From Chitinivibrionales bacterium (GTDB taxonomy: Bacteria; Fibrobacterota; Chitinivibrionia; Chitinivibrionales; JANQEN01): a DNA stretch of 8,862 nucleotides. Shown here one piece after another: positions 1 to 6,113 of this stretch. Each line of letters begins with the position of its first letter. Within the stretch, counting starts at the first letter, position 1. The notes under the pieces were generated by a model, which had not been told where the DNA came from, made no database searches, and saw only the letters and a program-made list of their open reading frames with translations. Made by a program: the position numbers and the translations under genes. The stretch spans positions 1-8,862 of the forward strand of contig JAUVGS010000053.1 in assembly GCA_030593665.1 (NCBI GenBank), given 5' to 3'.

Positions 1-396
1 ACTGGTGTAATTTAGAACTATGTACATTATGTTGTGGTTAAAAAAAGGATTCCCTACGATTGATGGCGTTAACACCACTCAAGTAAATACCCAGAAAACC
101 TTATTTTTGCTTTTAACACCTTAGTAACCATGTGAAACCAACTAGCTCTAAAACCTTATTAGCTATGAAAATCGAATATAACAATGAATCAACCCATTCA
201 TCATGAAAAAGTAACTTTTACTGAGGACTATGAACAATTCATAAAACATAATCAGGAGACGTTGCAAAGAAATAAGGTAATAAAGTAGGAGTTTCTGGAG
301 TGTCCATTAGTTACTAAGATGTCAAAATGCAAAAATAAGGTTTAAAAAATAGGTGATGATGTTTTTTGATTTTAGATTTCAGATTTGAACCTCTGA
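1..396. other. AT-rich region without a supported gene
   Basis: No convincing coding sequence is visible on either strand. The only short frame with a coding look is a 34-codon plus-strand ORF at 184-288 (begins MNQPIHHEKVTF, ends with TAG). It has no Shine-Dalgarno sequence and no family I recognise, so it is not called as a gene. The stretch lies downstream of the minus-strand threonine operon, yet I see no stem followed by a U-run on that strand; the only T-run in the minus transcript (complement of 344-349) has no stem before it. It also holds a long-range inverted repeat, listed separately, and a partial copy of its left arm at 151-160. Confidence 0.6.
96..343. repeat. Inverted repeat, 15-bp perfect arms (96-110 / 329-343)
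   Basis: AAACCTTATTTTTGC at 96-110 is exactly the reverse complement of 329-343. One mismatch and three further pairs extend the match inward to 114 / 325, giving 18 of 19. The first ten bases of the left arm recur directly at 151-160. The arms enclose a 34-codon ORF (184-288) and lie just downstream of the threonine operon. The layout resembles a small non-autonomous element or the remnant of one, but I see no target-site duplication at the outer edges. A chance match in AT-rich DNA cannot be excluded. Confidence 0.45.
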
Positions 397-1590
397 TTAA
401 AATGTGCCTTTGATAAATGCATCAAAGAGTGTCACCCCATCGTATGGAGGTCTGTTAGTACTCCGACCGTTGTTCTCATTGTAGTGTACGGTTGAATCAG
501 GAGAAATGCCGGTGCCGCACACGGCAAAGGGGACAGGCATAGCGTGGTGTGTTTTCGTCGATAGCAGGGTGACATGGTCGGGAAGAACAAGAACACGCAT
601 CTCGTTATACTGCTTCTGAATGGTCAGTATCTCACTAACAACATATCGGTCAAAGTCTTCGATCGCCTGGATTTTTTTTTCACAATCTCCTTCATGGGAG
701 GTTTCATCCGGTGCCTCAATATGAAGATACACGAAATCCTCATGCTGCAATGCCTGGGCAGTTGCTGCAACTTTGCCGGCATAATTCGTATCGAGATAGC
801 CGGTTGCACCGTCAACATTTCGCACGGTTAATCCGGCAAGTACTCCCAGACCTTTAATCAGGTCAACTGCGGAAATGACAGACCCGTTAAGGGAGTACCG
901 CTTCGAAAGTGTCGGAAATTTTTTTGCGCCACCATGGCCCCAAAGCCAGATATCGGATGCCGGGGTTTTACCTTGTGCGGCACGTTTTTTATTAATCGTT
1001 GAACGGTGTAAGATTTCATGTGCTTTTTCCGACAGCGTTCTGAGAATATTCGCGCCGTCTCCCTGAGGGACGTGAGAAATATATTCTTTCCCGGAGATAT
1101 CGTGCGGAGGTGTACAAATGAGAGAACCGCGCGGGAACCGGTTTATTACCACCAGATGACGGTAACTGACGCCCGGATAAAACCGGATCGTTTCTGAGTT
1201 TAAATGAAGCTGAAGCTCTGCTATAATCTGCCGGGCATCTTCCGTTTCGATATGACCTGCAGAATAATCTGCCATGCAACTATCAGACAGGTTAACCAGG
1301 TTGCAGCGAAAAGCCGTATCTTCAGGTGAGAGGGGTATTCCCAGGCTCGCAGCTTCAATAGGAGCCCTGCCGGAAAAATATGTCCGGGGCGCATATCCCA
1401 GCAGGGACATATTAGCGACATCACTTCCCGGCTCGAATCCGTCAGGGATAGTTTGAACCAAACCTACGATTCCCTGTTTGGCAATGATATCCATGTTCGG
1501 GGTGACAGCATATTCAAGAGGTGTTTTCCCTCCCAATGCATCAATTGGCTCATCAGCCATGCCGTCACCGATTATTATTGCGTATTTCAT
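397..1590 (-). CDS. Putative homoserine kinase, ApgM-type (cofactor-independent phosphoglycerate mutase fold)
   Basis: This 397-residue protein belongs to the archaeal-type 2,3-bisphosphoglycerate-independent phosphoglycerate mutase family, in the alkaline-phosphatase superfamily. Visible metal and active-site motifs are IGDGMAD (D9), the GSDVANMSLLGY block (residues 55-66), APDETSHEGD (residues 293-302, with D294 and H299), LPDH (D338, H339) and KTHH (residues 346-349). A subfamily found in operons with hom and thrC is proposed to be the homoserine kinase that replaces the GHMP-type ThrB. It would make O-phosphohomoserine for the ThrC encoded just upstream. The start ATG overlaps the thrC stop (ATGA, 1587-1590) and has no Shine-Dalgarno sequence, so translational coupling is likely. 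It is the last gene of the operon. The fold and family are clear; homoserine kinase activity rests on context, and true phosphoglycerate mutase activity is the alternative. Confidence 0.85.
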   Translation of the reverse strand: MKYAIIIGDGMADEPIDALGGKTPLEYAVTPNMDIIAKQGIVGLVQTIPDGFEPGSDVANMSLLGYAPRTYFSGRAPIEAASLGIPLSPEDTAFRCNLVNLSDSCMADYSAGHIETEDARQIIAELQLHLNSETIRFYPGVSYRHLVVINRFPRGSLICTPPHDISGKEYISHVPQGDGANILRTLSEKAHEILHRSTINKKRAAQGKTPASDIWLWGHGGAKKFPTLSKRYSLNGSVISAVDLIKGLGVLAGLTVRNVDGATGYLDTNYAGKVAATAQALQHEDFVYLHIEAPDETSHEGDCEKKIQAIEDFDRYVVSEILTIQKQYNEMRVLVLPDHVTLLSTKTHHAMPVPFAVCGTGISPDSTVHYNENNGRSTNRPPYDGVTLFDAFIKGTF

Positions 1591-2933
1591 ATAATTGTTT
1601 TTTGTATAAATTCCAGAATTTTATCAGCATCCGCAGCCATCTGCACCGGACCGTTTCTGAATCCTTCCGTCGATATTTTCTGTTTACCGGAGACTTTCGA
1701 TTCACGGATCACATCACCGTAAAGTTCATCTTTATGAAATTCAACCGTATAATCAGGATCTTTCAGGAGATGGCCGGTAAGGATACATACCACCTTGTCA
1801 GAGGGTTTGATAATACCCTGTGTAACAAGTTTTCTGCACCCCGCAATCGTTGTGGCAGACGCGGGCTCGGAACCAATACCGTCAACACCTACCCTGCTCT
1901 TTGCATGAGCAATCTCTTCTTCGGTAACCTGTTCAACGCAGCCACCGGTGTAATCGAGTGTAAACCAGGCTTTGTCAAAACTGACAGGATTGCCTATTTT
2001 TATAGCCGTTGCCCGGGTATGTGCATTGACCGGTTTTAATGTACGGTCACTGTTTTTATAACTGAGGTACAGCGGATTTGCGCCTTCTGCCTGTATGATT
2101 GCCACATGCGGCACCCGGTCAATAAAACCCGATTCTTTCATCTCTGAAAAGGCTTTGCCAAATGCGCTGTTGTTTCCCAGATTGCCCCCCGGAACAATAA
2201 CCCAGTCAGGCGCTTTCCAGTTCAGTTGATGGAGCATTTCAATCATTATTGTTTTCTGGCCTTCAATACGGAAAGGATTTATTGAATTGAGGAGGTAAAT
2301 GTTGCCACGTTTACACACGTCCTCAACAATCTCCATAGCTTTATCGAAATCACCGTCTATCTGGATTGTCAATGCGCCGTAATCAAGCGCCTGTGAGAGT
2401 TTACCGTAAGCTATCTGGCCTTCCGGAATGAAAACGATACTGCGTATTCCTGCACGGGCTGCATAGGCGGCCATTGAAGCTGAAGTGTTGCCGGTTGAAG
2501 CGCATGCTACCATGCGGGCGTCGAGTTTTTTAGCCATGGTCACCGCGGTCGTCATACCGTTGTCTTTAAATGATCCGGTAGGATTGCATCCCTGATGCTT
2601 GACCGTGAGGCCCTTCATACCGGTATACTGCGCACACTGCGGCATATCGTACAAAGGGGTATTGCCTTCCGGCATGGTGATGATATCGTCAAACGGCTCA
2701 AAAGAAGGGAGGAATTCACGGTAGCGCCACACCCCGCTTCGATCGATCGGTTCCCACGAACCTGCCCGCTCATTAAATATTTTTTTCAGTTTAGCTGCGT
2801 TTTCTGGTGTGAAATGCCCGATAGGGTTAACAACCTCAAGGGTTCTGCCGTCGTCACTCCGATACCGTATCTCGTTAAGTGGGTATTCGGTACCCTGCGT
2901 GTCACCAAAGGGTTGTAGATATGCTTTCTCCAT
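1587..2933 (-). CDS. thrC: Threonine synthase
   Basis: This 448-residue PLP enzyme converts O-phosphohomoserine to threonine and phosphate, the last step of threonine synthesis, in the cytoplasm. The PLP lysine lies in NPTGSFKDNG (K123). STGNTSAS (residues 146-153) is the substrate/PLP loop, PGGNLGNN (residues 248-255) fits the cofactor phosphate-binding loop, and LTGHLLKDP (residues 385-393) is the C-terminal motif typical of the family. The length is normal for a full-length enzyme. The ATG lies 10 bp after the hom stop; only a weak AGG is near it, so it probably depends on readthrough from hom. Its stop overlaps the start of the ApgM-type gene by 4 bp. The order hom-thrC-kinase makes this a complete homoserine-to-threonine module. 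No truncation or missing key residue is seen. Confidence 0.95.
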   Translation of the reverse strand: MEKAYLQPFGDTQGTEYPLNEIRYRSDDGRTLEVVNPIGHFTPENAAKLKKIFNERAGSWEPIDRSGVWRYREFLPSFEPFDDIITMPEGNTPLYDMPQCAQYTGMKGLTVKHQGCNPTGSFKDNGMTTAVTMAKKLDARMVACASTGNTSASMAAYAARAGIRSIVFIPEGQIAYGKLSQALDYGALTIQIDGDFDKAMEIVEDVCKRGNIYLLNSINPFRIEGQKTIMIEMLHQLNWKAPDWVIVPGGNLGNNSAFGKAFSEMKESGFIDRVPHVAIIQAEGANPLYLSYKNSDRTLKPVNAHTRATAIKIGNPVSFDKAWFTLDYTGGCVEQVTEEEIAHAKSRVGVDGIGSEPASATTIAGCRKLVTQGIIKPSDKVVCILTGHLLKDPDYTVEFHKDELYGDVIRESKVSGKQKISTEGFRNGPVQMAADADKILEFIQKTII

Positions 2934-2943
2934 AGGTCAATAC

Positions 2944-4248
2944 CTAGTCCTCGATTCGAATTATCTGTGTTTTGCGTTTTACTATATCAAGCGTTTCTAT
3001 CTCCGAGACTGCATTCTGCAGATTCTCTTCAATTGCCTCACTGGTTAGCATTATCACCGGCACAAAATCCCGTGACGTACCCTCTTTTTGTATCACTGAC
3101 GCAATGGATATGTTATGTTCACCCAGCACAGACGATATTGCAGCCATAACCATTGGTTTGTCAACGACAGAGAATCGCAGGTAATAGCGGGGCGTAATCG
3201 ATGAGACGGGTGTTACACTCATTGCATTATCACTGCGGTAAAAATGCATTGAAATGCGTTTCGGGCTGTTTTCGGTGATATTGCGGTATACCTCTATCAG
3301 GTCGGAAACTACCGCCGAAGCTGTCGGCATTTCACCTGCTCCTTTTCCATATAAAAGTACCGGACCGACAGCATCACCTTCTATAAGTACCGCGTTATAC
3401 ACATTGGATACCGAGGCAAGGATATGGTCGGTGTGAAGCATTGCGGGATGCACCCGAATATCAATAACCGAATTTGTTTCCGCATCCTTTTTAATGATAC
3501 CGAGGAGTTTGATACAGTACCCGAGACTTCTTGCATAGATAATATCCTCTGCTGTTATTTTGGTAATGCCTTCGATATAGATCTTGTCATAAGGGACGTA
3601 TTTGCCATAGAGCAGTGAAGCCATGATGGCTAATTTATGGCCGGTGTCCCCGCCGCCGATATCAAGAGCCGGATCAGCTTCAGCATACCCGTTTTCCTGT
3701 GCGTTTTTAAGGACGTTGTCAAAGGCGAGCCCTTTCTCCGACATTTGCGTAAGAATATAATTACAGGTCCCGTTTATAATTGTTTTTACAGAGAGGATAT
3801 CATTACCGATCATTGATTCCCTGATTGTTTTTATAACCGGCATACCGCCGCCTACTGAAGCTTCAAAGAAGACGGAACCATTATTTTTTTCCGCTGTTTC
3901 AAATATTTCAGGGCCGCATTCGGCAAGGAGGGCCTTGTTCGCGGTAATTACGTGTTTCCCGGCAGAAAGAGCACGTAATACAAGCGTTTTAGCAACAGTT
4001 GTACCGCCGATAAGTTCAATGACGATTTGAATTTCCGGGTCATTGATAATATCATCCGCATTGTCGGTACAGATAGCGTCTGCGTACGGGATTTCTGCAA
4101 AAAGACTTGTATCAATATCAACAATTCGTTTTAACATCAGCGATATACCCAGCTCTTTATAAAAAAATTCCCGCTGTTTGTTAAAAATCTTAACAAAGCC
4201 GCCGCCAACAGTACCGGCACCGACAAGACCGATGTTACATTCCGCCAT
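2944..4248 (-). CDS. hom: Homoserine dehydrogenase with C-terminal ACT domain
   Basis: This 434-residue enzyme reduces aspartate 4-semialdehyde to homoserine with NAD(P)H, the branch point to threonine and methionine. The Rossmann motif GLVGAGTVGGG (residues 7-17) opens the protein. VITANKALLA (residues 100-109, K105) and INGTCNYIL (residues 158-166) are family hallmarks. EADPALDIGGGDTGHKLAI (residues 190-208) carries the catalytic acid and lysine region (D201, K205). An ACT domain (about residues 356-434, YLRFSVVDKPMVMAAI and on) suggests feedback control by threonine. The ATG at 4248 is chosen because AAAGGAACGG (4260-4251) precedes it at good spacing. A GTG seven codons upstream (4269) would add MFGKGTV and place the ribosome site inside the gene. 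First gene of the operon; no aspartokinase is fused or adjacent. Confidence 0.95.
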   Translation of the reverse strand: MAECNIGLVGAGTVGGGFVKIFNKQREFFYKELGISLMLKRIVDIDTSLFAEIPYADAICTDNADDIINDPEIQIVIELIGGTTVAKTLVLRALSAGKHVITANKALLAECGPEIFETAEKNNGSVFFEASVGGGMPVIKTIRESMIGNDILSVKTIINGTCNYILTQMSEKGLAFDNVLKNAQENGYAEADPALDIGGGDTGHKLAIMASLLYGKYVPYDKIYIEGITKITAEDIIYARSLGYCIKLLGIIKKDAETNSVIDIRVHPAMLHTDHILASVSNVYNAVLIEGDAVGPVLLYGKGAGEMPTASAVVSDLIEVYRNITENSPKRISMHFYRSDNAMSVTPVSSITPRYYLRFSVVDKPMVMAAISSVLGEHNISIASVIQKEGTSRDFVPVIMLTSEAIEENLQNAVSEIETLDIVKRKTQIIRIED

Positions 4249-4250
4249 TA

Positions 4251-4260
4251 CCGTTCCTTT
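4251..4260 (-). promoter_or_regulatory. Ribosome binding site of hom
   Basis: On the minus strand AAAGGAACGG lies just upstream of ATG 4248, with six bases between AAGGA and the start codon. It decides the hom start in favour of 4248 over the in-frame GTG at 4269. Confidence 0.7.
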
Positions 4261-4414
4261 CCCGAACACTTAAAATATAATAGTCATGGTGAGTGTAGTT
4301 GAACCATCTAACTGTTTTTCTCTTTTTTTTGCGTATCAAACTACGCGATTCTTATTTTCTTTCAAAAATCAAGATTTTACTAAGGCGCAGCGGATGTCAC
4401 TGTATTTATTCTCA

Positions 4415-4443
4415 ATAATAATTATAGTATGAGATAATTGCAA
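4415..4443 (-). promoter_or_regulatory. Candidate promoter of the threonine operon
   Basis: Reading the minus strand, TTGCAA (4443-4438) and TATTAT (4420-4415) are separated by 17 bp, matching the sigma-70 consensus at 4 and 5 of 6 positions. A perfect TATAAT (4426-4421) lies in the spacer but has no matching -35. An A-rich tract lies just upstream (complement of 4444-4452). The pattern is plausible but untested, and AT-rich DNA gives false hits easily. Confidence 0.4.
4428..4441 (-). repeat. Shared upstream element, copy 1 (before hom)
   Basis: The minus strand reads GCAATTATCTCATA, followed by CTATAAT. It matches copy 2 upstream of the divergent operon at 12 of 14 positions, in the opposite orientation, and copy 3 upstream of the gene at 7729 less closely. 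It overlaps the candidate -35/spacer of the threonine promoter. Confidence 0.4.
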
Positions 4444-4486
4444 TTTTTTTTTCTTCACCAAAGGTGATACTCCTACCCTCTTTTTC

Positions 4487-4493
4487 AGGAGGT
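4487..4493 (+). promoter_or_regulatory. Perfect Shine-Dalgarno-like AGGAGGT, detached from the likely start
   Basis: AGGAGGT lies 87 bases before the preferred ATG at 4581. A GTG at 4506 is in frame with the downstream gene, at a spacing of 12, and would add 25 residues in front of the signal peptide. A TTG at 4502 at a spacing of 8 opens only a 9-codon frame. It can also pair with ACTCCT at 4469-4474. It may be a decoy, a leader-frame site or the site of an N-terminally extended product. Confidence 0.35.
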
Positions 4494-4521
4494 CTCACAA
4501 ATTGAGTGGTGGGCGTGTTGT

Positions 4522-4535
4522 TAAGTTTTAACTTA
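4522..4535 (+). promoter_or_regulatory. 14-bp dyad, possible operator
   Basis: TAAGTT-TT-AACTTA is a perfect inverted repeat with 6-bp arms, 46 bp upstream of ATG 4581 and next to the shared upstream element. Its position suits a repressor or activator site, but all pairs except two are A-T and chance is a serious alternative. Confidence 0.22.
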
Positions 4536-4536
4536 T

Positions 4537-4550
4537 GCAATTACTTCATA
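4537..4550 (+). repeat. Shared upstream element, copy 2 (before the amidotransferase-like gene)
   Basis: GCAATTACTTCATA, followed by ATACTATACAATAATAATGG. It matches the minus-strand copy before hom at 12 of 14 positions, and the downstream ACTATA and AT-rich run also correspond with a small indel. It lies 31 bases before the ATG and could be the core promoter of this unit. Confidence 0.4.
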
Positions 4551-4580
4551 ATACTATACAATAATAATGGGACGGCAACT

Positions 4581-6056
4581 ATGAAAAAATATCTGTTCAT
4601 CTCGATGTTTTTATTTATGTCAGCATCACAATTTCATCATGTGGAAGCTACTGAAGGATATTACAAAATGCTCTTCATGGATGGCGGCGTAGGACTTACA
4701 TCAATGCAAACGTTACCTGCTGCTGATTATCTCAATTATACCTTTGAATATATTGCCACTCAAACGGTAAGCATTCAGAACAGTGTTATGATTAAAAATG
4801 ATAATGATGAAAATGGGGTGCTGTTGTATCCTGATGGTGAACCCCGCTTTAAGGTGATATTCTCTAATGGCGGCAGTATGAATAAGCACGGAGAGAGCCT
4901 CGGTGAAGAAGGGCTTGGGCGGGTAAGGCAATATTACTACAGAGGAGGGAGCTACACGGGCGCCTGCGCCGGTGCCTACATCGCTACCATTGACAGTAGC
5001 ATTTATTATAATATATGGCCAGGATCCATGATCGGGTGCGGTCTTGCCAACACAACGGTCGGCGGCGTTATCCCTGACGACTCACCCCTGCTTAATTACT
5101 ACGATTTTGGCAATGACAACTATATCCCGGAAATAGTCCATGTCAGGGGCGGCTATGCAAGTACCCTTCCTCCGGGAACTGAGGTTCTGCTTATTCATGA
5201 CAAACCGGGAACCGACCTGCACGATAATCCCAGCTCCTGGGCGTATAAAGACAATGATACGACCGGACGTCTGGTTCTCATGAGCTCTCACCCTGAAAAT
5301 GAGTTCAGCGGCGAACGTCGCGACTTTATAGCTGCGGTTTTCCAGTATGCCGTGGACGGCGGGGCCCCTCCCGGTACCAAAGGGCCTCTTGCTAATGGAG
5401 AAAAACGTGTCATGAACAAAACAACAAAGGACAACGATCCGGTAAATACCAAAATAGGGGACAAACAATATCACCATTTTACCATTGATTTGGCAGGCGG
5501 AGCCACCAATCTTGTGATCACCCTGGATGGCGATGATACTTATGACCTGAACCTCTATGCTAAAAAGGACACCTTTGCCTTTGCCGGCCCTGCTGATTTT
5601 GCAGACACGTCCGAAGGAGCCGACAAGAGTATTTTTGTGGATACCGCAGACCCCGGTACATGGTATATCGGTGTTGAGTGCGCGACAACGGTTGAGTCGG
5701 ATGCGATAAGCTGGGGATATAAATATTCGGGACTGATTGAGGTATTAAACGGTGTTGAATACAGCATGCAGGCCGATTGGAATATAACGGATATTTTTAC
5801 GAATAATACATTACATGCAGAATCGCCGGAACGGCTTGCAGTGAATGCCGGGAGAAAAACTGTTTCTATTCGTGTAAGAAGTATGCAGCCGTATAATCTC
5901 AAAATATACAATCTCCAGGGAAAACTCTGCTGGGAACCGTACACGTCTCAAGCTGTTGAGAAATACCTGTGGCAGCCTGATAGTCCCGGCATGTATATCG
6001 TTCGTCTGGAATCCGGAAAGGATATCCTGACAAAACGGTTTACCGTAGTAAAATAA
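4581..6056 (+). CDS. Exported glutamine-amidotransferase-like (BPL_N-like) protein with PPC and C-terminal sorting domains
   Basis: The product is 491 residues. A Sec-type signal peptide (MKKYLFISMFLFMSAS, cut near residue 23) is followed by a class I amidotransferase-like fold, about residues 25-258. The nucleophile elbow is GSYTGACAGAYIA (C129) and the His-x-Glu pair is in LMSSHPE (H237, E239), so the triad looks intact. The closest family by eye is the biotin-protein-ligase N-terminal type (PF09825). Residues 270-370 resemble a bacterial pre-peptidase C-terminal (PPC) domain, with DLAGGATNLVITLDG and DPGTWYIGVE. Residues 412-491 form a beta domain (LKIYNLQGK, SPGMYIVRLESG, KRFTVVK) of the type used as C-terminal secretion or sorting signals in FCB bacteria. 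The substrate is unknown. It lies 57 bp before the HDAC-family gene, probably in one transcript. ATG 4581 is chosen because the signal peptide starts there; its ribosome site (GGGACGG) is modest and a GTG at 4506 is the alternative. Confidence 0.8.
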   Translation: MKKYLFISMFLFMSASQFHHVEATEGYYKMLFMDGGVGLTSMQTLPAADYLNYTFEYIATQTVSIQNSVMIKNDNDENGVLLYPDGEPRFKVIFSNGGSMNKHGESLGEEGLGRVRQYYYRGGSYTGACAGAYIATIDSSIYYNIWPGSMIGCGLANTTVGGVIPDDSPLLNYYDFGNDNYIPEIVHVRGGYASTLPPGTEVLLIHDKPGTDLHDNPSSWAYKDNDTTGRLVLMSSHPENEFSGERRDFIAAVFQYAVDGGAPPGTKGPLANGEKRVMNKTTKDNDPVNTKIGDKQYHHFTIDLAGGATNLVITLDGDDTYDLNLYAKKDTFAFAGPADFADTSEGADKSIFVDTADPGTWYIGVECATTVESDAISWGYKYSGLIEVLNGVEYSMQADWNITDIFTNNTLHAESPERLAVNAGRKTVSIRVRSMQPYNLKIYNLQGKLCWEPYTSQAVEKYLWQPDSPGMYIVRLESGKDILTKRFTVVK

Positions 6057-6113
6057 CCTGCTTTTCTTATCCGGAATGGTTATCTTAACGGGTAAAGGAA
6101 AAGAGGAAATTGC

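Larger units (their letters stand above)
4270..4580. other. Divergent intergenic region between threonine operon and exported-protein operon
   Basis: This region should hold the promoters of both divergent units. On the minus strand it has a TTGCAA/TATTAT pair that would give a leader of about 160 nt for hom. That leader contains only short frames (MVQLHSP near 4308 and MTIIF near 4284), not a threonine-rich leader peptide. On the plus strand it has an AGGAGGT at 4487, a 14-bp dyad at 4522 and an AT-rich promoter-like stretch at 4537-4568. Two small hairpins, GCGTA/TACGC at 4331-4346 and TCACC/GGTGA at 4455-4467, have T-runs on their 5' side on the plus strand, so neither is a terminator on either strand. 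Confidence 0.6.

Noticed and set aside
184..288. 34-codon plus-strand ORF beginning MNQPIHHEKVTF
   Set aside because: It reads like plausible protein but has no ribosome site, no recognised family and a length common by chance; kept only as a note in the region entry.
1521..2039. 172-codon plus-strand frame opposite thrC
   Set aside because: It lies antisense to a clear threonine synthase, has no ribosome site and no family features; a shadow frame.
4285..4310. Short leader peptides MVQLHSP and MTIIF before hom as an attenuation system
   Set aside because: They lack runs of Thr or Ile codons and there are no competing terminator/antiterminator stems.
4321..4346. T-run and GCGTA/TACGC hairpin as a terminator or thr attenuator
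   Set aside because: The T-run precedes the stem on the plus strand and becomes an A-run after it on the minus strand, so neither strand has stem then U-run.
5082..5477. 131-codon minus-strand frame
   Set aside because: Antisense to the catalytic and PPC parts of the amidotransferase-like gene, whose motifs are intact on the plus strand.
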